Below are positions 7,921 through 15,369 of a stretch of DNA of 64,000 nucleotides, one piece after another. The first letter of the stretch is position 1. Each line of letters starts with the position of its first letter. Source of the stretch: Sphingorhabdus sp. EL138 (GTDB taxonomy: Bacteria; Pseudomonadota; Alphaproteobacteria; Sphingomonadales; Sphingomonadaceae); assembly GCF_900258045.1 (NCBI RefSeq), contig NZ_OGVD01000001.1, forward strand, positions 353,001 to 417,000, written 5' to 3'. The translations under genes were made by a program, and so were the position numbers. Below the pieces are notes generated by a model. It ran no database searches and was not told where the DNA came from. It saw only the letters and a list, made by a program, of their open reading frames with translations.

Positions 7921-8958
7921 ATGGCGGAGAACAGCGTGGAAGACACAGATCAGAAACTGGCACGGTTCAAAGAGCCGGTAATGGCGATTGCAGCAGGCGT
8001 TGGTGCCGCGCTGGTCGTTGTCACGCTGCCGCACGTCTATCTGGAAAGCGCTATCGGTGCGACCGGACTTTCCGAAATCCTTCCGGCAGCAGCACCGCCG
8101 CTAGGCAATACCGCACGCGGGCTGATCGCCGTCATGGCAGGTCTGGTCTCCGCATCAGCCATATATTTCTTTCTAAATCGCAAAGGGAGCTCTGACATGG
8201 GCGTTGCACTTCGAGAACAAATTAATGCCGCCAGTCCGATTGAACTGGACCTGGAAGAAGAGGCGAATGCCAAGAAGGGCCGGTTCAGCCTGCCGAAATT
8301 CGACGCAAAATCGCTGACCAAGTTTCTGAAAAAGCCGAAGAAGAACAAGGCCAGAGTGATGGACCTTGCCGATTTGCCGCAATTGCGGAAAGTCGATAGC
8401 GAGGCCGATGCGCCAGAACGCCCTCCGATATTTGCCGAAGCCGAGGCACCATCGCCCCTGCCAGAAGCGATCCAGCCTTTTGAAGAAGTCGAGCCAGCCG
8501 CACCGGTTCTCGCTGATATTCCATTTTCTCCGACCGAGGCCATTGCCGAAAACACGCCAGCAGTTGCGGAAGAAACAGCGGTGGAGCAGCCCGTGGTGGC
8601 TCCGGTAGCAATTGCGCAGACTCCGGCAGAAGATTTGTCGGATTTGAATATTGCCGAGCTGACTGATCGCCTTGAGTCCGGGCTACGCCGCCTCAAGCAG
8701 TTGGAGGCCGCAACTTTTGCGGCGACCCCCGCGCCAGCTGAAACCGTCATGACGTCATCTCAAATGACGTCAACACAACCGGCAGTTGAAACGCAGCCAG
8801 CCGCCGGCCCGATCAGTGAAGCGCCCGTAATGGCATCACCACCGCTCTCTGAGGTAGAGAAATCACCGCAAGACATGGCGGCCGTCCGTCAAGCGGATAT
8901 GGACGCTGCGTTGAAAGCGGCTTTGGGTACGCTGGAGAAGATGACTGCGCAGCGCTAA
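7921..8958 (+). CDS. Membrane-anchored Ala/Pro/Glu-rich hypothetical protein
   Basis: About 345 residues. Two hydrophobic segments near the N-terminus (starting VMAIAAGVGAALVVV and LIAVMAGLVSASAIYFFL) are followed by a basic patch (KFLKKPKKNKARVMD). A long low-complexity tail rich in Ala, Pro and Glu has two helical stretches, around LTDRLESGLRRLKQLEA and near the C-terminus (AALKAALGTLEKM). No enzyme motif is visible. The ATG at 7921 follows the glycosyltransferase stop by one base, so the two are probably cotranscribed; an in-frame ATG at 7903 would overlap that gene. It may be a scaffold or envelope-spanning factor; the function is unknown. Confidence 0.75.
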   Translation: MAENSVEDTDQKLARFKEPVMAIAAGVGAALVVVTLPHVYLESAIGATGLSEILPAAAPPLGNTARGLIAVMAGLVSASAIYFFLNRKGSSDMGVALREQINAASPIELDLEEEANAKKGRFSLPKFDAKSLTKFLKKPKKNKARVMDLADLPQLRKVDSEADAPERPPIFAEAEAPSPLPEAIQPFEEVEPAAPVLADIPFSPTEAIAENTPAVAEETAVEQPVVAPVAIAQTPAEDLSDLNIAELTDRLESGLRRLKQLEAATFAATPAPAETVMTSSQMTSTQPAVETQPAAGPISEAPVMASPPLSEVEKSPQDMAAVRQADMDAALKAALGTLEKMTAQR

Positions 8959-8979
8959 GCCGTCTTAAGCTGTCTGGCG

Positions 8980-9351
8980 CTAGACCGGCCGGTCATAGCT
9001 TACGACATGGTCTTTGATCGTCAGTATTTCGAGCGCAAGATGATCCGGCGGCGGCATATAGGGAATATTCGCCACCAAATCGGCGACAAAATGGCCGGGT
9101 AAGTCAAAGTTATGTTCCTGGAGCTGGGTGGCAAATGAGTAGAGAAATTCGGAATCATCGGAAACAGAGCCGGTGATACTGATACTGTGCCGTGTTCCGG
9201 AAAAGGTAATGCTGGCCCATGGGCTTTCACGTATGATCTTCACCCTGTAGTCGGAACCGATCCGGGATTGGATTTGGTCAACCAGCAGCGTCCCGATATC
9301 GCTACGTTGTTTGATAAGCAATTTCCTCGATCCATTTGACTCATGCAGCAT
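8980..9351 (-). CDS. Conserved hypothetical protein, 123 aa
   Basis: A small soluble protein I do not recognise. It has alternating beta-like segments (ITFSGTRHSISITGSVSDD) and a C-terminal ADLVANIPYMPPPDH stretch. The ATG at 9351 is preferred because GGAGA lies about 8 nt upstream; another ATG at 9357 is too close to that site. Its first codons overlap the end of the 62-aa gene at 9341, so the two are probably translated from one message. No metal or nucleotide motif is visible. Confidence 0.68.
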   Translation of the reverse strand: MLHESNGSRKLLIKQRSDIGTLLVDQIQSRIGSDYRVKIIRESPWASITFSGTRHSISITGSVSDDSEFLYSFATQLQEHNFDLPGHFVADLVANIPYMPPPDHLALEILTIKDHVVSYDRPV

Positions 9352-9529
9352 GGTCATTTCTCCAATTGTTCATGAAATGTTCCGCACGCCGCGAAATTTT
9401 TTCACCGGGTTGACGACCATTGCGTAGGTCCTCCACAAAGCGGGGATCGCGGACCGACAGACGGCCGAATTTGGTCCAGGGCATATCGGTTTCCCGCATG
9501 AATTTTTCGATTTCGCGTAACAAATGCAT
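9341..9529 (-). CDS. Small conserved protein, 62 aa (sphingomonad S24-repressor neighbour)
   Basis: A basic, helical small protein (MHLLREIEKFMRETDMPWTK, then FGRLSVRDPRFVEDLRNGRQPG). The middle reads like a short helix-turn-helix: TKFGRLSVRDPRFVEDLRNG resembles the 'tkfgr.avkdp..v..lr.Gr' pattern seen in small DNA-binding proteins of sphingomonads. The start at 9529 is firmly set by the ribosome site GGAGAGAAGCA directly before the ATG. The frame stays open further upstream but has no such signal. It is divergent from the S24 repressor gene at 9683, and the control region between them is packed with TAGGA/TCCTA boxes. A regulatory role is inferred. Confidence 0.72.
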   Translation of the reverse strand: MHLLREIEKFMRETDMPWTKFGRLSVRDPRFVEDLRNGRQPGEKISRRAEHFMNNWRNDHAA

Positions 9530-9590
9530 TGCTTCTCTCCGGTTGGAACTGGCTGCCCCATCCTGCTCATCAGCGCCGCCGACTCGATCG

Positions 9591-9647
9591 AGGATAGGTA
9601 AAATCCTATTTGAAATGTAATCTCCTACATGTCTAGGATATTTCCTA
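9591..9647. promoter_or_regulatory. Operator-like cluster of TAGGA/TCCTA boxes
   Basis: Within 57 bp of the divergent control region, five half-sites recur: AGGATAGG (9591), ATCCTATT (9603), TCTCCTAC (9621), TCTAGGATA (9632) and TTCCTATT (9642). TAGGA-TATT-TCCTA at 9634-9647 and TAGG-TAAAAT-CCTA at 9595-9608 form inverted repeats of 14 bp each. The region lies between the 62-aa gene and the S24 repressor gene, so autoregulation by that repressor is the simplest reading (inference). Confidence 0.6.
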
Positions 9648-9682
9648 TTGCCATTTTCGGCCAAAACGGATAAGCCCCGGTG

Positions 9683-10366
9683 ATGGCTCAAGCAAAACCC
9701 ATATCCAGTGGCGATCCACGTGCTAATCTGGAGCAGTTGATCCGGCAAAATGGCGATGATTTTTCGTCGTTGTCACGGATGCTGGGTAAGAACCCGGCCT
9801 ACATCCAGCAATATATAAAGCGCGGTACGCCGCGCAAACTGGACGAGGATGACCGCCGGAAACTGGCGGAGTTTTATGCCGTCGACGAGCAATATCTGGG
9901 CGCAACCGCTGCTGCTTCCAAAAACAACTTCAGTCCGCTGAAAAATGACACGGCTAATATGGTGCGAATCCGACAACTCCAACTGGGCGCATCTGCCGGT
10001 CCCGGATCGCTGGCGGATGATGAAGCGCCGCAAGATAGCATGGCCTTTGGCGCAAAATGGCTGAAACAGCTCGGCAGCGCCCCGGACAAATTATCGCTTA
10101 TCTCGGTGGACGGCGATTCCATGGACCCGACTTTGTGCGACGGCGACGATATCATGGTCGACCACAGCGCCGCTGAACGACCGTTACGAGACGGAATCTA
10201 TGTCCTGCGCATGGATGACGTATTGCTGGTAAAGCGGCTTGCCCTGCGCCCCTCCGGAAAATTGTCGATCCGTAGCGACAATGATCGCTATCCTGACTGG
10301 GATGATGTGGAACCACAAGAGGTGAATATCATCGGCCGGGTTGTTTGGACCGGGCGGCGGTTGTGA
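9683..10366 (+). CDS. S24 family (LexA/CI-like) transcriptional repressor with HTH
   Basis: A 227-residue repressor. The N-terminal residues 10-75 contain an HTH (LEQLIRQNGDDFSSLSRMLG, then AYIQQYIKRGTP). The C-terminal S24 peptidase domain holds the Ser/Lys dyad: S146 in DGDSMDPT and K184 in LLVKRL. The linker carries LGASAGPGSLADDE with an Ala105-Gly106 bond in the position where LexA/CI-type proteins cleave themselves. The start could be the ATG at 9683 or a GTG three bases earlier. It may respond to DNA damage or another stress by self-cleavage, releasing the nearby TAGGA/TCCTA operator. No prophage genes surround it, so it is probably a chromosomal regulator. Confidence 0.87.
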   Translation: MAQAKPISSGDPRANLEQLIRQNGDDFSSLSRMLGKNPAYIQQYIKRGTPRKLDEDDRRKLAEFYAVDEQYLGATAAASKNNFSPLKNDTANMVRIRQLQLGASAGPGSLADDEAPQDSMAFGAKWLKQLGSAPDKLSLISVDGDSMDPTLCDGDDIMVDHSAAERPLRDGIYVLRMDDVLLVKRLALRPSGKLSIRSDNDRYPDWDDVEPQEVNIIGRVVWTGRRL

Positions 10367-10386
10367 GGGCTGGCCAAAGGCGGGTT

Positions 10387-10408
10387 GATCCTGAAAGCGG
10401 ACATTGAC
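10387..10408 (+). repeat. Dispersed short repeat, copy 1 (GAAAGCGGACATTG type)
   Basis: The sequence GATCCTGAAAGCGGACATTG follows the repressor stop. It shares the core GAAAGCGGACA with intergenic copies at 11476, 12077 (one change) and 12702 (reverse strand). Confidence 0.5.
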
Positions 10409-10451
10409 GTCGCGATCAGAATAAGTGATCCACAGCTCCAAGGGGACTGTG

Positions 10452-11429
10452 ATGGCAAAGAAAATCGGAATCGCGTTAGTTATAGTCGTATTGCTGCTTG
10501 TTGTCGGCATCTGGCAACGCCACCGGATTCTGGTTCCACTCGCCACATCGGGTGAGCGGATATTGCCATCTGAAGAAGCCAGTCTTCCGGCCAATGGCAA
10601 ATCCGTTGGCCAGGATGCCTATTTTTATGTCGTGCAACTGGATGAACGCACTTTTGCCGTTGCCGAACCCTATTCCTGGCCAAAGAACGTCAACTATCTC
10701 ATCGCCGGAACGAACCGTGCGTTGTTGCTGGATGCAGGCGTGGGTTTTTATGACATCCGGCCGATAGTGGAGCAACTCACTGACTTGCCGGTAACCTTCA
10801 TTCCTTCACATCTTCACTATGACCATACCGGACAAGGCAATTACGAGCGCATCGCGCTTGTCGACCTCCCCCATTTGCGGGAACGTGCAACAGGAGGCAT
10901 GTTCAAACCCAGCTGGGGCGAACATTTGGGCGTTGCGGAAGGGCTGGAACCAACCGCTTGGAAAATTGACGAATGGGTCCAACCGGGATCGGAAATCGAT
11001 CTTGGAGACCGCCAGCTGACCCTGATATATACACCTGGCCATACCGACAATTCGATATCCCTATTGGATAACGCTAATAACATGATGTTTACCGGTGATT
11101 TTATGTCAGCTGGTAATATTTCCGCTTATTATCCCGGCGCCAGCATGGGAGATTATCTGCAATCCGCGCAGAAAATCATCCGGGCCACAGCCGACAATCC
11201 CGATATCGCCTTGCGCGGTGCCCATGCGGGAGACGATGGCCAGTTACCCGTAAAGTCTCGCGCAGATATCGAAATCCTCCGCGATCAACTGGTCAGGATC
11301 AAAAATGGAGAACTGGACGGTACAGGCTTCTATCCCCGGATTTACGCCATCAAGGAAGATGTCGTCATGCAGGCCGAACCGCGCTGGCTGCAGAACTGGT
11401 CAGCAACTTATCCAAATGATGAAGAGTAA
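10452..11429 (+). CDS. MBL-fold metallo-hydrolase, membrane-anchored
   Basis: A 325-residue protein with an N-terminal signal anchor (residues about 4-22, GIALVIVVLLLVVGIW) and a metallo-beta-lactamase fold. The zinc motif HLHYDH is present in PSHLHYDHTG, with a second histidine in YTPGHTDNS, the aspartate in FTGDFM and a final histidine in RGAHAGDD. The ATG at 10452 has AGGGG about 7 nt upstream. The anchor places the catalytic domain in the periplasm. The family hydrolyses thioesters, phosphoesters or lactams; nothing nearby fixes the substrate. Confidence 0.84.
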   Translation: MAKKIGIALVIVVLLLVVGIWQRHRILVPLATSGERILPSEEASLPANGKSVGQDAYFYVVQLDERTFAVAEPYSWPKNVNYLIAGTNRALLLDAGVGFYDIRPIVEQLTDLPVTFIPSHLHYDHTGQGNYERIALVDLPHLRERATGGMFKPSWGEHLGVAEGLEPTAWKIDEWVQPGSEIDLGDRQLTLIYTPGHTDNSISLLDNANNMMFTGDFMSAGNISAYYPGASMGDYLQSAQKIIRATADNPDIALRGAHAGDDGQLPVKSRADIEILRDQLVRIKNGELDGTGFYPRIYAIKEDVVMQAEPRWLQNWSATYPNDEE

Positions 11430-11466
11430 GGGGTGATCGGCCCACGGGTAGTGGGTCCTTTCAATA

Positions 11467-11496
11467 GTCCGCTTTATCCCGAAAGCGGACACTGGC
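11467..11496 (+). repeat. Dispersed short repeat, copy 2, forming a 9-bp hairpin
   Basis: GTCCGCTTT-atcccg-AAAGCGGAC is a perfect 9-bp stem with a 6-nt loop at 11467-11490. It lies 37 bp after the stop of the MBL-fold gene and continues ACTGGC. There is no T-run, so a terminator role is uncertain. Confidence 0.55.
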
Positions 11497-11554
11497 GATC
11501 TGGTTCATTGCTCCGACTTTGGATCAACAATACGCCTAAAGCTTAGCCAAACCG

Positions 11555-12022
11555 CTATTTTGCAGGATGGTCAGACTCCGAGCCATCATAGTACCGCTTC
11601 CACTGAAGCCGTACTTCTATGTCTGATGCGCCATCATCATATACCGGCGACAAGAGAGGACTGACCACGTCGACGGCCATAACGATGACAGAGCGAATCT
11701 TAGATTGAGCCCCTTGCTTGCGAAGAAATGCAAGAAAATGCTCATAATCCTCCCCGGATGAATGAACTTCACATTTGCCCTTGAATCGAAACCCTTTGCG
11801 TGTGTTCCGATCAACAACGTTCAATTCTGCAATTGGCTGGGTATGTAAATTCTCGATTGTACCGGGCGACCTAACTTCCCCTATTACAATCCGTTGATCG
11901 TCATAGATAAAGGTAAGCCCCTTCGGCGAAAGATTTGGCGATCCATCCGCACACACTGTGGCGAGAAACCCAAGCCGCTGGTTAGCCACAAACACTCTCA
12001 TCTCGTTCGATAGCTTTGCCAT
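11555..12022 (-). CDS. Pyridoxamine 5'-phosphate oxidase (PNPOx)-like FMN-binding protein
   Basis: A 155-residue split-barrel flavoprotein. The N-terminal part GFLATVCADGSPNLSPKGLTF is the usual PNPOx-like opening, followed by IVIGEVRSPGTIENLHTQPIA and NVVDRNTRKGFRFKGKCEV, which form the FMN-binding barrel. Proteins of this size are usually F420- or FMN-dependent reductases or flavin-binding stress proteins rather than true PdxH. The frame is open to 12184, but the family start pattern (MAKLSNEMRVFVANQ) points to the ATG at 12022; the extension holds no recognisable sequence. It is flanked by dispersed repeats and divergent from the GFA-family gene. Confidence 0.8.
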   Translation of the reverse strand: MAKLSNEMRVFVANQRLGFLATVCADGSPNLSPKGLTFIYDDQRIVIGEVRSPGTIENLHTQPIAELNVVDRNTRKGFRFKGKCEVHSSGEDYEHFLAFLRKQGAQSKIRSVIVMAVDVVSPLLSPVYDDGASDIEVRLQWKRYYDGSESDHPAK

Positions 12023-12076
12023 AGTTTGAGCCAATACCATTAAGTCGGCAGAAACGCACGTAGCTAAAGACCGCAA

Positions 12077-12100
12077 TACCCCGAAAGTGGACACTCCTGA
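12077..12100 (+). repeat. Dispersed short repeat, copy 3
   Basis: TACCCCGAAAGTGGACACTC differs from the 11476 copy by G in place of C within the core. It lies upstream of the flavoprotein gene start, in the divergent region facing the GFA-family gene. Confidence 0.45.
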
Positions 12101-12236
12101 CCGAACAGCTCTAGCTGTCTCCACCGAACTGCGTATGACCCAAAAACTGTGATATGGCCATTCAGGATGGGATAAGTGGAACAACCGAAAGTCGAGCCGA
12201 ACACAAGATCATTCAAAAGACCAACAGGAGTAGAAA

Positions 12237-12644
12237 ATGAAGGTTGATGGACATTGCCATTGTGGAAAGATCATCTACGAGGCCAATGTGGATCCAACAT
12301 CCGTTCAGATTTGCCATTGCCAAGATTGCCAAACCCTAACCGGTTCTGCTTTCCGGGTTGCGATACCGGCGACGCCGGAAAACTTTCGTCTCTTGCAGGG
12401 CGATCCGAGAGTTTATCTCAAAGTGGCTGACAGTGGGTCACGGCGCGGTCATGCGTTTTGTGGAGACTGCGGTGCTCCAGTGTTTCGACTGCCAACCGAT
12501 AATAATCCAAACTATGCACTGCGAGTTGGCGGCCTTGATCAACGGGACGAGCTTGAACCTCCTGCAAGGCAAATCTGGACTAAACGACGACTATCTTGGG
12601 TCACGGCGATTGGAAATATTCCGGAAGTATCATCTCAAATATAA
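12237..12644 (+). CDS. GFA family (glutathione-dependent formaldehyde-activating enzyme-like) zinc protein
   Basis: A 135-residue zinc-binding protein of the DUF636/GFA fold. The cysteine ligands are clear: C7 and C9 in HCHCGK, C26, C28 and C31 in CHCQDC, and C75 and C78 in FCGDCGAP. Gfa was proposed to speed formation of S-hydroxymethylglutathione, but most members are uncharacterised. It has a purine-rich leader (AACAGGAGTAGAAA before the ATG), a strong ribosome site. The gene stands alone between the flavoprotein and the MBL-fold hydrolase. Confidence 0.87.
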   Translation: MKVDGHCHCGKIIYEANVDPTSVQICHCQDCQTLTGSAFRVAIPATPENFRLLQGDPRVYLKVADSGSRRGHAFCGDCGAPVFRLPTDNNPNYALRVGGLDQRDELEPPARQIWTKRRLSWVTAIGNIPEVSSQI

Positions 12645-12701
12645 AGATCCTGTGTGGATCGCCACTAAAGATCAAACCCGGCCTTTCGAAAAGCCCAGTT
12701 A

Positions 12702-12720
12702 CAATGTCCGCTTTTGCGCC
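12702..12720 (-). repeat. Dispersed short repeat, copy 4 (inverted)
   Basis: CAATGTCCGCTTTTGCGCC is, on the minus strand, GGCGCAAAAGCGGACATTG. It matches copies 1 and 2 in the AAAGCGGACA core and lies in the 194-bp gap after the GFA-family gene. Confidence 0.45.
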
Positions 12721-12838
12721 CTTAGCAAACATACCGGTTTTTGGCGCACGATACGATAGCTTCAAACAAACACGAATTCAAAACGGAGGAATCATTCAAA
12801 CCTTGCAACTTGTCGGCCGCACCGCCAAATAGCTTTTC

Positions 12839-13501
12839 ATGACAGACGCTCCCTTAAAGGCTGTGATCATTCCGGTCACGCCGCTCCAACAAAATTGCAC
12901 GCTCCTTTGGTGCACCAAGACCAACAAAGCGGCGCTCAGCGATCCGGGCGGTGATCTGTCGCGGCTGAAAGCCGCAGTGGCCGAGCATGGTGTTGATCTG
13001 GAAAAGATCATCATCACCCATGGTCATCTCGACCATTGCGGACAGGCTGGGATGCTCGCGGAGGAATTGGGCCTGCCGATTGAAGGCCCGCACAAGGACG
13101 ATCTTTTCTGGATTGAGCAGCTGGATGGCGACGGCGCGCGGTACGGGATGGAAGCCAAAAGCTTTGAGCCTGATCGCTGGCTGAATGATGGTGATCAGGT
13201 GACCGTGGGCGATTTGGTGCTCGATGTCATCCATTGCCCGGGCCATACGCCGGGTCATGTGATATTTTACCACCAACCCTCGAAACTGGCGGTGGTCGGT
13301 GATGTTCTGTTTCAAGGCTCGATTGGCCGTACCGATTTCCCTCGCGGCAATCATCAGGACTTGATCAACGCGATTACCCAGAAGTTATGGCCGCTGGGCG
13401 ATGACGTCACCTTCATCCCCGGCCATGGTCCGACCAGCCAATTTGGCTATGAGAGGAAAACCAACGCCTTTGTAGCGGATGATGTTTTGGCGGCGCGTTA
13501 G
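12839..13501 (+). CDS. MBL-fold metallo-hydrolase (GloB/YcbL-like)
   Basis: A 220-residue glyoxalase-II-type MBL protein without the GloB C-terminal helical domain, like YcbL. The zinc ligands are complete: H61, H63, D65 and H66 in THGHLDHCG, a further His in CPGHTPGHV, the bridging Asp in VVGDVLF and the last His in IPGHGPTS. The RTDFPRGN segment is typical of the YcbL group. It probably hydrolyses a thioester such as S-lactoylglutathione in the cytoplasm. No strong ribosome site is visible before the ATG at 12839. Confidence 0.87.
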   Translation: MTDAPLKAVIIPVTPLQQNCTLLWCTKTNKAALSDPGGDLSRLKAAVAEHGVDLEKIIITHGHLDHCGQAGMLAEELGLPIEGPHKDDLFWIEQLDGDGARYGMEAKSFEPDRWLNDGDQVTVGDLVLDVIHCPGHTPGHVIFYHQPSKLAVVGDVLFQGSIGRTDFPRGNHQDLINAITQKLWPLGDDVTFIPGHGPTSQFGYERKTNAFVADDVLAAR

Positions 13502-13519
13502 ACGGACCCTCGAGGACCG

Positions 13520-13900
13520 TCATTCAGACGCCTTTCGATAGCGCAAATATACAAAGAACAATGCAATGACAGCCGGGACGGTCTGCACAAATATTATTCT
13601 CTGCGACACTGTCACCCCGCCAAAAATGCCTGCTACGGTCACAAATAACAAGAAGCATGTTGCGACCTTGAATCGCCACTGCTCATCCTTGATCAACAGC
13701 GACCATAGAAGCCCGGTGGCCAAAAACGCATTATATAACCCTTGATTGGCAGCCATCGCTTTGGTCGGCTCGAACAGGTCAGGAGGTAGTACGGAAAATA
13801 TTTGCGGTCCCCGTGTCACCCATGCGAACATTTCAAACCATGCAATGTAAAGATGAAGCGCAGCGATCAGGGCAATTAATATCGTCGCAATTCTGTGCAT
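13520..13900 (-). CDS. DUF1304 family membrane protein
   Basis: A 126-residue protein with four hydrophobic helices. It starts MHRIATILIALIAALHLYIA and carries FEMFAWVTRGPQIF and ANQGLYNAFLATGLLW, which are typical of the DUF1304 family of small membrane proteins with no settled function. It is convergent with the MBL-fold gene, 18 bp apart. A partly palindromic GACGGACCCTCGAGGACCGTC lies in between and may help end transcription. Confidence 0.84.
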   Translation of the reverse strand: MHRIATILIALIAALHLYIAWFEMFAWVTRGPQIFSVLPPDLFEPTKAMAANQGLYNAFLATGLLWSLLIKDEQWRFKVATCFLLFVTVAGIFGGVTVSQRIIFVQTVPAVIALFFVYLRYRKASE

Positions 13901-14098
13901 CTCATCGCCCTCCTATTCAACAGCTCGTATACAGGCCTTGATGGTCTATATTCAATGGCCAATAGATTGAAGCCGCAACAAGACGCCGCCGGGTTTCAAA
14001 ATTTGCTTTAGGGATGAATCAAATATCGGGTCTGTGCTATAACCATCGCCGTGGACCGCCATCCGTTGATGGTCATATCTCCGAAAGAGAGAAGCAAG

Positions 14099-14431
14099 AT
14101 GCAGAAATCTAATATAGTCCAAGAGCTTGACGCGCTGACGGAATATTGGTCGCAAAAGGTCCTGACCGAGGCCAATTGCCAGCAATTCAAGGTTGCCAAG
14201 GGTATCGGCGCGACCAACTGGCACAAACATGATGACCAGGATGAACTTTTCATCATTTTCAGCGGCGAAATGACCATCGGTCTGCGCAGCGGTGATGTAA
14301 CATTGAAGGAAGGCGATATGTTCACGGTTCCCAAGGGCGTGGAACATCGGCCGGTGGCAGAAAAAGAAGCAAAATTCCTGGTCGTGGGCCTGAACATCAC
14401 CTCGAATAAAGAGGGCGGGAAACCGAACTAA
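14099..14431 (+). CDS. Cupin domain-containing protein
   Basis: A 110-residue single-domain cupin. Motif 1 is visible as HKHDDQDELFIIFSGE, with metal-binding His and Glu, and motif 2 as FTVPKGVEHRPVA. The frame is open upstream to 14051, but the ATG at 14099 is preferred because GAGAGAAGCAAG lies just before it and family members start near this point. Such small cupins act as isomerases, as mannose-6-phosphate-isomerase-like sugar enzymes or as sensors. The neighbours do not say which. It is convergent with tyrA. Confidence 0.85.
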   Translation: MQKSNIVQELDALTEYWSQKVLTEANCQQFKVAKGIGATNWHKHDDQDELFIIFSGEMTIGLRSGDVTLKEGDMFTVPKGVEHRPVAEKEAKFLVVGLNITSNKEGGKPN

Positions 14432-14460
14432 TTGTCCCCTGCTCCGCAGAATCGTTTCCG

Positions 14461-15369
14461 CTATTCGTGGCTCCGGCCGAAATCCGGTGCTGCATCATCC
14501 TGACCCTCTTCGATAATCCGGCGGCGGATGGCGCGGGTCTTGGTGAACAGGTCGAACAGCTCGTCACCCTTGTCCCAGCGGATAGCGCGCTGCAAGGCGG
14601 TGAGGTCTTCTGAAAAGCGCTGCAGCATCTCAAGAACCGCATCCTTGTTCGACATGAACACGTCGCGCCACATGGTGGGGTCGGAGGCCGCGATACGGGT
14701 AAAGTCGCGAAACCCGCCAGCGGAATATTTGATCACTTCGCTGCGCGTCACATCCTCAAGATCAGAAGCCGTACCGACAATCGTATAGGCGATAAGATGC
14801 GGCAAATGGCTGGTGACCGCGAGTACCAGATCATGATGCTTGGCGTCCATAATCTCGATATTTGCGCCCAATTTCTCCCAAAAAGCGCGCACGCGTTCAA
14901 TATCGCCTTCCTGCGCATCATCGGGCGGGGTCAATATGCACCAGCGGTCGTGGAACAGGGTCGCGAAACCGGCATCCGGTCCGCTATGTTCGGTGCCGGC
15001 AACGGGGTGAGCGGGAATGATCCGCGCTCCCGGTAAAGCGGCTTGCAAAGAGGCGATAACATTGCCCTTGGACGATCCGACGTCGCTGATCACGGCATCT
15101 TTAGGTAGATCTTCCGCCATGTCCGCAGCGATTGACGCCATGGCACCAACTGGCACACAGAGCAACACCAGGTCGGCATCGATGACAGCTGCGCCAGCAC
15201 TATCGGCGACATCATCGCAAAAGCCCAGCTCCTGCACCCGGGCACGAACTGCGGCGTCGGCATCATAGCCCGTTATGCGAGCGGTCGGCATGCTGGCTTT
15301 CACAGCATGGGCTATGGAAGAGCCAATCAGGCCAAGTCCGATAATCGTGATGTGCGCGAAAGGCAGCAT
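14461..15369 (-). CDS. tyrA: Prephenate/arogenate dehydrogenase
   Basis: A 302-residue TyrA-family NAD(P)-dependent oxidoreductase that oxidatively decarboxylates prephenate or arogenate in tyrosine synthesis. The Rossmann start IIGLGLIGSSIAHAV (Gly 11-13-16) and the active-site stretch HPVAGTEHSGPDAG are visible. The C-terminal helical dimerisation domain is present, and there is no fused chorismate mutase or ACT domain. The start ATG overlaps the hisC stop (TGATG), showing translational coupling with the aminotransferase that can supply the amino group in this pathway. Whether it prefers prephenate or arogenate cannot be read from sequence. Confidence 0.9.
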   Translation of the reverse strand: MLPFAHITIIGLGLIGSSIAHAVKASMPTARITGYDADAAVRARVQELGFCDDVADSAGAAVIDADLVLLCVPVGAMASIAADMAEDLPKDAVISDVGSSKGNVIASLQAALPGARIIPAHPVAGTEHSGPDAGFATLFHDRWCILTPPDDAQEGDIERVRAFWEKLGANIEIMDAKHHDLVLAVTSHLPHLIAYTIVGTASDLEDVTRSEVIKYSAGGFRDFTRIAASDPTMWRDVFMSNKDAVLEMLQRFSEDLTALQRAIRWDKGDELFDLFTKTRAIRRRIIEEGQDDAAPDFGRSHE

